A DNA stretch of 64,000 nucleotides from Gigantopelta aegis (Eukaryota; Mollusca; Gastropoda; Neomphalida; Peltospiridae): positions 91,787,798 to 91,851,797 of the forward strand of contig NC_054702.1 in NCBI RefSeq assembly GCF_016097555.1. Direction: 5' to 3'. The notes beneath the pieces are model-generated. The model saw nothing but the letters and a program-made list of their open reading frames with translations. It was not told the origin of the DNA and did not search any database. The position numbers were made by a program, and so were the translations under genes. Each line of letters begins with the position of its first letter. The stretch's first letter is position 1. Positions 1 to 12,900 of this stretch are shown piece after piece.

Positions 1-146
1 AAAAAGGAGGATGTAGTGGCCTTACATCTACCCGTTGTGCCCTTGTGTCACTCTGGGCTGGAACCGGTACCGAGATGCGAACCCTGTACCTGTCATCCTT
101 GTAAGACCGACGTTTCTTTAGGCACTGTGCCGTCGAGACCAGTAGA
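1..146 (-). mobile_element. tRNA-headed SINE (type C), cut by window edge
   Basis: On the minus strand this matches the head and early body of the better-preserved type C SINE at 20175-20451: a tRNA-like B box 'GGTTCGCA', a 'CGGTACCGG' stretch, then 'CCCAGAGTGA' and 'GTAAGGCCACTACA'. The rest of the body would lie left of position 1. The copy is diverged and no target duplication can be tested. Confidence 0.6.
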
Positions 147-463
147 AAAATGTCATCGGAATTCCTCTTAACTAAGCCGATGGGGTCCGAGATTACTCGG
201 GTCCGAGGTTACCAGGCCGAAGTTACCAAAGTCCGAAGTTACCCCTATTCCTACAGACAACTTACTGACTTTTTCGTGGGGTGAGATGGCAGTATTGTAA
301 GAAAATAATGCATTTACCATAAATTGATAATTTCTGGAACAGTTTTCTATCAATGTGCTCTTAAATTTTGTTTTGGTTTCAAATTCAGACATTTTGTTTA
401 AAATTATTATCTAAAATTTTGTATATATTAATGCTTTTCACTTATTCATTTATTTATCCATTA

Positions 464-491
464 CATCCATCCATCCATCCATCCATCCATT
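464..491. repeat. (ATCC)n microsatellite
   Basis: About seven uninterrupted CATC/ATCC units, preceded by AT-rich tetranucleotide-like sequence (TTCATTTATTTATCC). Confidence 0.9.
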
Positions 492-1249
492 CATTACCTA
501 ATACCACAACAAATAGTCTTTCCCCATTTTTAAATATTTGTTTTTGAGTTTACAGCCTGACAGCCTGATATTGTGATACAGCCATTTGTATGTATTTTAA
601 GGATCAAATTAAGTAAATTATATTTACTACTGAAATTTGACATAAATTTATAATACACCTTTAATAATGGTTATGATACTGGTAAGTACTAATCTAGGTT
701 TGCAGTAATTAATATAGGACTGTCGATGTTTGAAACAGTGATAACAACATGGTAGTCTGGCATCACAATCATATACCTTTTGTTTGCATTTGATTATGTA
801 ATATTTGTTATGGTTGTTTCACTACATGCTATAGCAAGTGAATGGATAACATTAAAAATTAAATTTGATAGTAACTTGGTTATATACAACAGGCTCATCT
901 TGTTCTTATCACATTTCATGACTGATAACTTGAGTAGTAAGATTTACATGATAGAAAACTAAATTTAAAATACCCCAGGATACATTAAAAAGTACCTTTT
1001 GATTATAAAGTTTGACAGACTGGCATACCCAAGACACCACTAAGCAGTTAGTGAATTCCTAGCACTAATTTATTTTTAAATGATTATATTGTGATTCTAT
1101 TTAGTTTTTTTAAAACTTCAGTATCATGTTCTGGTTTACATCATTGTCTTCATTTTCTAGAAGAGATGAAAATCCAGTAGTTTTTTGTTTTTCTTTTAAA
1201 ATTTCAAACTGTTCTGTATATATTATTTAATGAAAACAGGGTTTCTAGA

Positions 1250-1335
1250 TCATGGTAGTCCCACTCCCATGGCTAGTGATATTCAGTGTTGGGCTAGTAA
1301 ATAACTACTATCACCATGCCCGATGGCTAGTGGAA
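1250..1335. repeat. dispersed repeat fragment with GGCTAGTG words
   Basis: Contains 'ATGGCTAGTG' twice and 'GGGCTAGTAAAT' once. The same words recur at 7540-7670 and 14735-14925, so this is one of three fragments of an unclassified interspersed repeat in this gene. Confidence 0.45.
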
Positions 1336-1470
1336 AAAAAGTGGTTAAATTCAGCATTTAAGTGTATTTTGTAAATGTGAATATCATGCCCCCAACCCCC
1401 AATCTAAGGGTTTTTAAGCTCTTACTCCTCTTGTAGGCGACATATCCGATTATTACTATACTTGTTCTAG

Positions 1471-3989
1471 ATTCACTTTTTTGGACTGCGTTATGTGACA
1501 AAAAAGCTCCAGTTCCAGTGGGTTGACCTTGACAAGCCGTTAAAGAAACAGCTTGACAAAAATGCTGAGACGTCTCACCATCCACCATGTCTGTATTTCG
1601 GCATCATGTTCTATGTGCTGGGTGCTCACAAGATACCTGACGAGAATGCCAGGTAAGATTTTTATTAGTAAAACGTAGTCATTTTCTTCAGTCTTATCCA
1701 AAACTGGAGGACAGTCTGTTAGGTTTTTCTAGTTAAGTAAATTAGGGGGTTGAATCTAGCTCAGTCAGTAGAATGCTCACGTTGACTTTAAATAAATTAA
1801 TTGTTTTTAAACATCACAGGTAGTACTATTTCATTGCTGGACAGATTTGTTTTTGTTAATAGGTAGATCAATAGTAGGGTGTAAACCAGAGTACAAAAGT
1901 ACAAGTACATTTTTCATCTTCTTCTTATTTCTTTTTAATTTGATAGTGTTAACAAATTATGTTTTTCTAATTTTAATTTGTAATAGCTCAACCAGGTTGT
2001 CATTTGTACTTAAAATAGTGGTGTCGTTAAATAAAACAAATTTTAGTTTACTTTGACTTAAAATGTATATTATTCTAATTCAGTAATGGCAGGTTATGTA
2101 TAACTTGTTATTCTTCAGGTATCATTATTACCTCCAGCTGAAGAATGATATCATTGATGGGAGAATTCCGGCTACAGTCGAACAGGCGATCAGACTGGCA
2201 GCTTACAGCCTTCAGGGTAACACACAACCTGTACCCCCATCCCAAATATTGATAAGTTATTGTCTCTTTTGAAAAATGCTGGTATTGAATAGAGCTTATA
2301 TGTTGGTCTGTCTATCCATACCTACCATAGGATTTGTTCCCTCACCAAATAAACTTTTTGTACATGTAATTAACATATTGCATTTATGATTTGCAAATAT
2401 ATGTTTTTATACCATGGGATTATCACTAGCCTTATTTTTATTTAGGAAATATAACTGTTGACCATCTAGGGGGTGGGATGTAGCCCAGTGGTAAAGCACT
2501 CGCTTGATGTGTAGTCGGTTTAGGATCGATCCCCGTCGGTGACCCATTGGACTATTTCTTGTTCCAGCCAGTATTTCACAACTGGTGTAACAAAGGCAGT
2601 GGTATGTAATATCCTGTCTGTGGGATAAAGCATATAAAAGATCCCTTGCTGCTAATCGAAAAAGAGTAGCCCATGAAGTGGCAACAGTGGGTTTCCTCTC
2701 TATATATGTGTTGTCCTTAACCATATGTCTGATACCATATAATCGTAAATTAAATGTGTTGAGTGCATTGTTATAAAACATTTCCTTCCTTCTTGACCAT
2801 CTAAATGTAAACATGTATTTCTGAGGGTTTTTTCAGTATCATTTTAAAGTTATCCTTTAAACAAGTTACTTATAGTTATGTGCAATATTTTAAGGACCAT
2901 CTAGTTATTACAGTGTTCACAATAGATGACATACTGTCAAAGTTTTATATTAGAGGAAGCCTTTCAACAATATTGGTATTGATATTCATAGAAGTGAACT
3001 GTTTTAGTTGGTTATTGTTACTATTTCATGTTATTATCGCTTAGCCTTTATACAGGTGTTAACTTTAAAATAGCATTAACTTTTGCATTAACTTTAACAT
3101 TGAAGTTTCACATTTTGATCAGTTTCTCACAAACTGTACCTCAAAGTCCTAGTTCAATGAAAGTTGGTTTGTAGTTGCACCTATCAGTGTTCATCACTGG
3201 TCACCAAAGAAGTTTGTGGAAGGCAAGACAATTAATTCTGCAGAATTCTTGTAGTTAGATTTTATGTATTTTAAAATAAATTATTAAAACAGAAATTTAT
3301 TTTGTTTATAGCTGAATGTGGTGATCATGACTTGGAGAGTCAGACAGTAGAATACTTCAGAGATAATTATGTACTTCTTCCAAAGGTAAAATACTGTCAC
3401 AGATATTCTGTTGGCAATATCCACATACATTTGTTATCCAGTTCTTGAAATTATGTTTATGTCTGATCATTGAAAGAAAATTATTTTTATAACTTTACTC
3501 TGGGTGGGAAATAGTTTTGGGATGTGAGCCCATTACCTAACAGATTTGTGCCATGGAGTTCATGTTCTAGTAGTATTCATACACCTTAATTACATATTAT
3601 AAGTATGCACAAGGCTGTCTCTGGGTGAGCAAAACATTTTCCTAAATTATCTTCAAAAATGCCTAACCCAGTTATTTTATAACAAAACATCAATTATTAC
3701 ATGAATTGTTTTCACCAAATCAAAATAAAATTCGCCAATTGTTTCTAAAATAGCTGAGCAGCAGAGCTAGTCCTGATGCATATTCATAAGTCATGCCATG
3801 CTGTTTACCAGTCTTAGTTGTGTGTTACAGTCGATGACGAAGAACGAGGTGACCCAACTGGAGCTATTGGTGGAGGTGATCAATGCGTACTCCAGTCTAC
3901 AGAGCTGCCACCCGGTCAAGGCCGAGATCCAGTACATCAAAGAGGTCCAGCTCATGGACGGCTACGGCATGGAGTACTACAACGCCAAG
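1471..3989 (+). CDS. PTPN14/PTPN21 (Pez): PTPN14/21 FERM exons, N-terminal part (4 exons)
   Basis: Exon 1471-1652 reads IHFFGLRYV...[16 protein letters not shown]...LYFGIMFYV, the F1/F2 region of the Pez FERM domain. Exon 2119-2216 gives [20 protein letters not shown], with the strongly conserved 'YYLQLK.D...GR'. Exon 3312-3385 gives [11 protein letters not shown]...NYVLLPK. Exon 3831-3989 gives [20 protein letters not shown]...[19 protein letters not shown] and then the donor AAG|GTAAGT. The start at 1471 was chosen because 'TTGTTCTAG' precedes it and the reading matches the family from the first residue. Confidence 0.92.
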
Positions 3990-6900
3990 GTAAGTAGTTT
4001 GTAGATAGTGACATGGAGTACTACACAGCCAAGGTAAGTAGTCTGTAGATAGCGGCATGGAGTACTACACAGCCAAGGTAAGTAGTCTGTAGATAGCGGC
4101 ATGGAGTACTACAACGCCAAGGTAAGTAGTTTGTAGATAGTGACATGGAGTACTACACAGCCAAGGTAAGTAGTCTGTAGATAGCGGCATGGAGTACTAC
4201 ACAGCCAAGGTAAGTAGTCTGTAGATAGCGGCATGGAGTACTACAACGCCAAGGTAAGTAGTTTGTAGATAGTGACATGGAGTACTACACAGCCAAGGTA
4301 AGTAGTCTGTAGATAGCGGCATGGAGTACTACACAGCCAAGGTAAGTAGTCTGTAGATGGCGGCATGGAGTACTACACAGCCAAGGTAAGTAGTCTGTAG
4401 ATGGCGGCATGGAGTACTACACAGCCAAGTTAGGTAGTCTGTAGATAGAGGCATGGAGTACTACACAGCCAAGTTAGGTAGTCTGTAGATAGAGGCATGG
4501 AGTACTACACAGCCAAGTTAGGTAGTCTGTAGATAGCGGCATGGGGTACTACACAGCCAAGTTAGGTAGTCTGTAGATAGAGGCATGGAGTACTACACAG
4601 CCAAGTTAGGTAGTCTGTAGATAGAGGCATGGAGTACTACACAGCCAAGTTAGGTAGTCTGTAGATAGAGGCATGGAGTACTACACAGCCAAGTTAGGTA
4701 GTCTGTAGATAGCGGCATGGGGTACTACACAGCCAAGTTAGGTAGTCTGTAGATAGAGGCATGGAGTACTACACAGCCAAGTTAGGTAGTCTGTAGATGG
4801 CGGCATGGAGTACTACACAGCCAAGTTAGGTAGTCTGTAGATTGTGGCATGAAGTACTACACAGCCAAGGTAAGTAGTCTGTAGGTAGCGGCATGGAGTA
4901 CTACACAGCCAAGGTAAGTAGTCTGTAGATAGCGGCATGGAGTACTACACAGCCAAGGTAAGACATATTCTGTAGATAGCGGCATGGAGTACTACACAGC
5001 CAAGGTAAGTAGTCTGTAGATGGCGGCATGGAGTACTACACAGCCAAGGTAAGTAGTCTGTAGATGGCGGCATGGAGTACTACACAGCCAAGTTAGGTAG
5101 TCTGTAGATAGCGGCATGGGGTACTACACAGCCAAGTTAGGTAGTCTGTAGATAGAGGCATGGAGTACTACACAGCCAAGTTAGGTAGTCTGTAGATAGA
5201 GGCATGGAGTACTACACAGCCAAGTTAGGTAGTCTGTAGATAGCGGCATGGGGTACTACACAGCCAAGTTAGGTAGTCTGTAGATAGAGGCATGGAGTAC
5301 TACACAGCCAAGTTAGGTAGTCTGTAGATAGAGGCATGGAGTACTACACAGCCAAGTTAGGTAGTCTGTAGATAGAGGCATGGAGTACTACACAGCCAAG
5401 TTAGGTAGTCTGTAGATAGCGGCATGGGGTACTACACAGCCAAGTTAGGTAGTCTGTAGATAGAGGCATGGAGTACTACACAGCCAAGTTAGGTAGTCTG
5501 TAGATGGCGGCATGGAGTACTACACAGCCAAGTTAGGTAGTCTGTAGATAGAGGCATGGAGTACTACACAGCCAAGTTAGGTAGTCTGTAGATGGCGGCA
5601 TGGAGTACTACACAGCCAAGTTAGGTAGTCTGTAGATAGAGGCATGGAGTACTACACAGCCAAGTTAGGTAGTCTGTAGATAGAGGCATGGAGTACTACA
5701 CAGCCAAGTTAGGTAGTCTGTAGATAGCGGCATGGGGTACTACACAGCCAAGTTAGGTAGTCTGTAGATAGAGGCATGGAGTACTACACAGCCAAGTTAG
5801 GTAGTCTGTAGATAGAGGCATGGAGTACTACACAGCCAAGTTAGGTAGTCTGTAGATAGAGGCATGGAGTACTACACAGCCAAGTTAGGTAGTCTGTAGA
5901 TAGCGGCATGGGGTACTACACAGCCAAGTTAGGTAGTCTGTAGATAGAGGCATGGAGTACTACACAGCCAAGTTAGGTAGTCTGTAGATGGCGGCATGGA
6001 GTACTACACAGCCAAGTTAGGTAGTCTGTAGATTGTGGCATGAAGTACTACACAGCCAAGGTAAGTAGTCTGTAGGTAGCGGCATGGAGTACTGCACAGC
6101 CAAGGTAAGTAGTCTGTAGATAGCGGCATGGAGTACTACACAGCCAAGGTAAGACATATTCTGTAGATAGCGGCATGGAGTACTACACAGCCAAGGTAAG
6201 ACATAGTCAGTAGATAGCGGCATGGAGTACTACACAGCCAAGGTAAGTAGTCTGTAGATGGCGGCATGGAGTACTACACAGCCAAGGTAAGTAGTCTGTA
6301 GATGGCGGCATGGAGTACTACACAGCCAAGTTAGGTAGTCTGTAGATAGCGGCATGGGGTACTACACAGCCAAGTTAGGTAGTCTGTAGATAGAGGCATG
6401 GAGTACTACACAGCCAAGTTAGGTAGTCTGTAGATAGAGGCATGGAGTACTACACAGCCAAGTTAGGTAGTCTGTAGATAGCGGCATGGGGTACTACACA
6501 GCCAAGTTAGGTAGTCTGTAGATAGAGGCATGGAGTACTACACAGCCAAGTTAGGTAGTCTGTAGATAGAGGCATGGAGTACTACACAGCCAAGTTAGGT
6601 AGTCTGTAGATAGAGGCATGGAGTACTACACAGCCAAGTTAGGTAGTCTGTAGATAGCGGCATGGGGTACTACACAGCCAAGTTAGGTAGTCTGTAGATA
6701 GAGGCATGGAGTACTACACAGCCAAGTTAGGTAGTCTGTAGATGGCGGCATGGAGTACTACACAGCCAAGTTAGGTAGTCTGTAGATTGTGGCATGAAGT
6801 ACTACACAGCCAAGGTAAGTAGTCTGTAGGTAGAGGCATGGAGTACTACACAGCCAAGTTAGGTAGTCTGTAGATTGTGGCATGAAGTACTACACAGCCA

Positions 6901-9900
6901 AGGTAAGTAGTCTGTAGGTAGCGGCATGGAGTACTACACAGCCAAGGTAAGTAGTCTGTAGATAGCGGCATGGAGTACTACACAGCCAGGGTAAGTAGTC
7001 TGTAGATAGTGGCATGGAGAACTACACAGCCAACGTAGGTAGTCTGTAGATAGCGGCATGGAGTACTATACAGCCAAGGTAAGTAGTCTGCAGATAGTGG
7101 TACCCATAGTGGGCACATGCCAAAAAAAGAAAGAAGGAAATATATTTTATTTAACGATGCTTTCAGCACATTTTATTATAGTTATAAGACATCAAACAGA
7201 CCACAGAGAATTAGAGAGGAAATCTGGTGCCATGGGTTACTCTTTTGAAGACGGGTGGTTGGGTGGTTGGTAGGTACTTGAAAGATGTACTGTGTTGAAA
7301 AAGCTGGAATTAGTAAGAAGTACCAATCCTAAATTAACTTACTGTGTGCAACTGCAGAGATGCTATAATATTCAGAGAAATTTTTAGTCGAACATACTTA
7401 AAATTTAGACACAGTCTCGAACATACTCCACAATAGAGATTGATCACTATTGTCCAACATGGGTCAAGATCTTATCTTTTCTTGGCAAAACAACCTGTCC
7501 TGATAACAATTTCAGTGTTCAACAAATGTTTGAGAACTTTAGTCACTAGCCCTCACAGAAGCTTTTACTAGTTCCCTATGTAGTATAGTAATACAGTTCA
7601 CGATTTCGACTAGCTTGGACCCAAAATTCACTAGTCAGGACCAAGGGCTAGTGGATTTGTCGAATCCTGAATTTATTGTTTAGCAAAATGACCAGTAATG
7701 ATAATATTTAATATTTATAAGCTGTATACGATTAACATTTTAGGTTTTCTTTCTCAGGATAACCGTGGAAAGGAGCTGTATTTGGGATCCTCATTCACAG
7801 GAATATTTGCTCGATATCTGGATGGTCAGCCTGCTACATTTGTCAGGTACTGTATCATTATAACTGTAAATTAGTCCAGAAGCTAATATTTTTGTCCTTG
7901 CTTAGTTGTCATTTAATATTTATTTGTTTATTTATTCATTTGTTTAACGATTTAAATAGAACAACCTTTACACAGAGGACTGTTTAATTTGTGTTGTTTA
8001 CACACATGTATTATATATACTGTAATATTTTGTACTTTTCAAACCATGTATAGTTAGATATAAGGGCTGTCGCCCACTGTCTTGGTCTTTTGAATTTGTT
8101 GTTTTCATGCATTATTGTCTCGCCGTTACAAAGTAAAGGTGAGGTATAGGTATTACAACTGTGATGAATTTAATTCTGTGGAATTCTTAATATTATTATA
8201 CATGTATAAATGTTTTCTTTACAGATGGAATGAAATTGCACACTTATCACAGAACAAGAAAATGTTGCAGATTGATACGTCCAAAAGCTCAGTTCAGTAT
8301 CAAATGGTATGTGTATTTCTACTATTAATAAAGTTAGTCCAATGCTTATATATACTATAGTAAACTGGTCATCCGTATATCAATTATTAACTATGCTTCT
8401 GTTTAAAATCTTTTTCTTTTTTATAGGTTATTCAATGAATAATAATTGAATTGCAACTGTAATTAGTCTATTTTTTGTGAAGAAAACACAGATTTTATCA
8501 AAAGTTCTAATAGTGAGTGCACATACAGTGGTCAAAAGTCTTTTCAGGGCCTTGGCTTATAAAACTTTAATAGCCCAAAGTTTAATAAAATAAAGTCTGA
8601 AATGCTACATGCAGTGTGTATAATATTACCGTTATGATAAACTCCCCAGACTATACAATTTTATAAACACAGGGCCAGGTAGGTGGATATTTACATCATT
8701 TGCAAGCATTTTAAGTTGGTTTTCATTTTGTCCAGTCTTATTTTAAAATGTTTTCTCACGAACATGTTATTGATTTTAGGAAGATACAGACACTGCCAAG
8801 TACTTTTGTCGGATGGCTCACTTACAACAGAAATTTTATAAATCCAGTAAAAGTAATTTAAAGTAAGTTTTTCATCATAGAACTTGTAATTGATAAGTGT
8901 ACGTTATCAGTGAGGATATTAGTTTATGATGAGATACAGTAATTGTTTTTTGAAGTGTTAAATTGCATTTATAACATGGCATGTGTAAAATATATTTGTT
9001 TATAAAATCTAATAAATATAATACATAGTTGTATACATACTTTAAAAATGTATTATTATAGTGGAATTGTGTGACTACGTCTGTGTACTTTTTTTTTGTT
9101 ATCAGTCAATTCGAGGCAGTGTCATCCTTTTTATGTTGGATATGCATTCTGTTTTTAGTAATAGCCAGTATTTGAAAGTATGTTGAATTTGCATGAATTG
9201 ATGTTTGTAGTAAAAAAAAACCAACATCTGAATTTAATATAGAAGTGCAACAATTTTTACATATGTCATATATCATTATATTTTTTACATTCATTGGGGA
9301 ATGTTAATATTCACTATGTTGGTGATTTGCAAATTTTTATCGAAGTATGATTGTTACCACTAATGAATAAACTAATAATGTCATAATAGTTAAATTTACA
9401 GACCCTAGTTTTTAAACACTATGATATTTTTCAATATTATAGCCATTTTTGATAATTGAAATCGAATATTACTTCAATTTTATTGTTTAAATTATTTATT
9501 TTCATACATCTGAAGTGTTTTTAGTCATTCTGGGGTATCTAATAACACAAAATGCATTATCTCTAAAACATTAATGATTATGGAGACAAGCTTTAGTCTG
9601 TTTTTTTAAGGGTATTTCCTTGTTTCAGTGTCACAGATGTTTGTTTCACTATATTTAAACCTAATCCAAATGTGTTACAGGTTTGTTGATTAATCAAGAC
9701 TCCATTTATACAGGTGGAGACTAGGGTCTGTGACTTTAAAATTAAAAATCTCTAAGGATTGTTCTAGTATGTGTGTGGTATCTTGTGCATCTTGTTGTGC
9801 ATGTGTTTGTTTTCTTTCAGTGCAAGCATGACTGATGTTAGTGTTGATAATGTTGATGCTGATAACACCTACATCCAGTAAGATAATTCTATTTAACTAA

Positions 9901-12900
9901 ACATTTATAATAGGATTGAATCTAAATGAAGAGGATACCCTAAAAATTAGACTCTTTAGAAAACAGAATTCCCTCAAAAAACCAGATGTTTTTCCACAAC
10001 CCTTTTTAAATATTAAATATTGCTATAGAACCTTTCTAAGCCAGATACTCCTAAAAATCAGGTTTATACTTGGTCCTGTGGATGTCCCGTTTGGAGGGGT
10101 TTCATTGTACAATTATTTACCACAAATATCCTGTTCTCTTTGTGTATGTGTTGTGTGTGTGTGTGTCTCTCTCTGTGTGCGTGCGCGTGTGTGTGTGCAT
10201 GCGTGTGTGTGCACTTTTGTTTGTACTTTTATTGTAAACTTATTTTTTCATCTCCCATCCCCTGCCCACCCCAATGTCTTGCCTGACTTACCTTTTCCTG
10301 CATCCCTTTTTATCATTGCAGTAAAACATTGCATGGTAATATTAACTATAGGTACTGCAAATTATTTTAGTTTTGTGTGAAATATATTAACATTATTATG
10401 CAGATTAATTATTTTATAGCACACTTATAAATGTTATAATTGGATAAACTATTTAGTGAAAAGCTAATACTGAATGTGAAATTAAACAGGCATGATAAAT
10501 ACTCTTAATTCATCTTTGTTGATTGTTTAAACATGTTGCTTTACAATACTGAATAAGAAAATGTTTGTTTTGTTCAGGGATGCTCAGCATGTTGTGCCTC
10601 CTAGGGTTGATTCTCAGCAGGAGTTGGTAAGAAACTTGTTAATTCTTTAATCCTACATAAAACGATTGTTGTACTGTTAATTCATAGTATACTAGATTCA
10701 AATTTTTGTTTTACTTTTTATGTCTTGAGAATTTAGATTGAAATATTTTACATTTTGTTTCTGAATTTTGTAAAGAATTTGTCGAACTTAATGTCTACAA
10801 CATGTCTTATTTTCTTGGTTCAGGATGTTGTTCAGTACTCTCTTGAAGTGTCATGGGTTGTAAGGTTAATCCACCTGGGTGGACCCAGTAGGTTCTTCTT
10901 CTGTTAAAATATGCTGAAAAATTAAAGTTATAATGTTGTTAACGACACCACTAGAGCACATTGATTTATTAATCATCTGCTATTGGATGTCAAAGATTTG
11001 GTAATTCTAATATATTGTCATAGAGGGGGTGGAACGAAGCCCAGTGGTAAAGTATTCTCCATAAGCACAATTGTTGCTGGGATCGATCCACATTGATGGG
11101 CCCATTGAGTTATTTCTTGTTCCAGCCAGTGGAACACGACTGGTATATCCAAGACTGTTGTGTGTGTTATCCTGTCTGTGGGATGATGCATATAAAAGAT
11201 CCCTTGCTATTAATGAAAAAATGTAGTGGGTTCCCCTATAAGACTATATGTCAAAATTACCATTATGATAATGTTTGACATGCAATAGCTTATTATTAAT
11301 AAATCTAGTGATGTTGTTAAACAAAGCAAGTTTTTTATAGTCATACATTTTTCCATTAGTATCAAGGGATCTTTTATATGTACTTTCCCACACCGTTGAT
11401 ATACCAGTTGTTGGGCTGTGTTTCAAAATTTACCGATGTCAAACTTTAAAAAATCTGATTACTGATGATGGCATGAGATAATAGGAATAAATATAATTCA
11501 AAACATTTAATAATATTTACTTAATAAGTATGTAATTATAAAATCTAATTTGCTGAAACCATAAATCTATTAATATGCATGATACATGTAATACACATAT
11601 TTACATGTTTTGTTATTGTGATTGTTTACAGACAAACTCCCAAACGTCTTTAGTTTATGTCCAAGATCAACGCTACACTCAAGGTGAGTTTAATACATTA
11701 GGATTAAATGCTGGCTTGTCATTACATCCACTTTCCATGATAATTTGTCATGGTCATAATTAGTTTTCATCTCTAAATTGTTCATCATACCTGAAACTTC
11801 CTAATGACTCCCATTATTATCAGTCTGATGTCATACCAACAATTTTAATATTGTTGTTACATTGAATGTTAAAATAAATGCAAACATAGTCCTGTATACA
11901 CATAAGATTATTATTTTGTAATAAAATTAATCCGTAATAAATAAATAATGTTTTAAATTTGTTTTTCAAGAGAGTCAGTATTTTATATTAATTACAAGTA
12001 GTAATCTTTGTTGTTTTCTTTACTGTATTTCAAGATGCACAGCAGACCATTGCAACAGAAGATTATTACCGGCACTCTCAGCAAAGTTTGGACCAGGTTC
12101 CAGACATACAGCAACAGAATATAGATGGAGAGGTGATGATCAATGGAGGAATGTACCGAGTACAACAGCCAACCATTCCAAGTGCCCAGACTGATCCTCA
12201 GTACGCCAGTCGATTGGCCATGCTGCCAGCTTACAGGCCTAGCCCTGATTACGAGTCACTGATGAAGATGCGAACTGCTCAGCAACCCATTTCGAATGAA
12301 AATCCACAAAATTTGAGCGAATCTCAGATTTACACTCATGCTGATGGTGGCGCCTATAGTCAGCCAGAAATCAGACAGGTGGAGCAAGTATCTGACTATC
12401 CCAGTGAGACTCAGTATGTCAATGCATCTGCCATCAGAAACTACAGCCATTCTATCTATGCAAATGTGTTTCACGAAGGACATAACTATTATGGCTACAG
12501 GTCTGGGGAAAGAGCTAGCAACCTGGCAGTCCATCCCACATACAGTTCCCCCGAGCTGAACACTCCCAACCTTCCAGAACAGTTCTCGTCTGACAACATC
12601 ATAACCGAATCTCTGACCTATCAGTACCGTCCTCCTCCTCCTTACCCTCGAACCAGCAGCAGCACGCCCGACTTGGCTGTCCAGACGGGAGGATGTTCGG
12701 CCAGCGAAACTCCAGACCTGCTGGCTCAGCCGATGATGCCTAACAGTCTGGCCGCGCAGTCACGGCTTGACAAGAGCATAGAAGACCTGTCTGAAGCCGT
12801 GCCGAGTGTTAAGCAGATTGAAAACATCCCGTCTGAACAGGACAGAGATGACACGTCCAGTGAGAACTCTTATGCAACGTTTCATGCTAAGGAAACGGAC

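Larger units (their letters stand above)
147..1470. other. intronic sequence upstream of first visible PTPN14/21 exon
   Basis: No coding exon was recognised. The stretch holds four degenerate copies of a 'GTCCGAAGTTACC' word (about 183-246), an (ATCC)n microsatellite at 464-491, and a fragment of a dispersed repeat with 'GGCTAGTG' words at about 1250-1335. It is presumed to be an intron, because the next exon opens in the middle of the FERM domain. Confidence 0.6.

Noticed and set aside
3968..7100. CRISPR-like regular repeat array
   Set aside because: The period is a continuous 44-bp unit with no variable spacers, in a eukaryotic intron.
6017..7273. Several open frames on both strands inside the 44-bp array
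   Set aside because: They are translations of the repeated unit (e.g. repeats of CSTPCRYLQ); 44 is not a multiple of 3 and there are no family features.
9916..10380. 154-codon frame across the (GT)n region
   Set aside because: It lies in an intron, contains a Cys/Val simple-repeat stretch, and has no recognisable domain.
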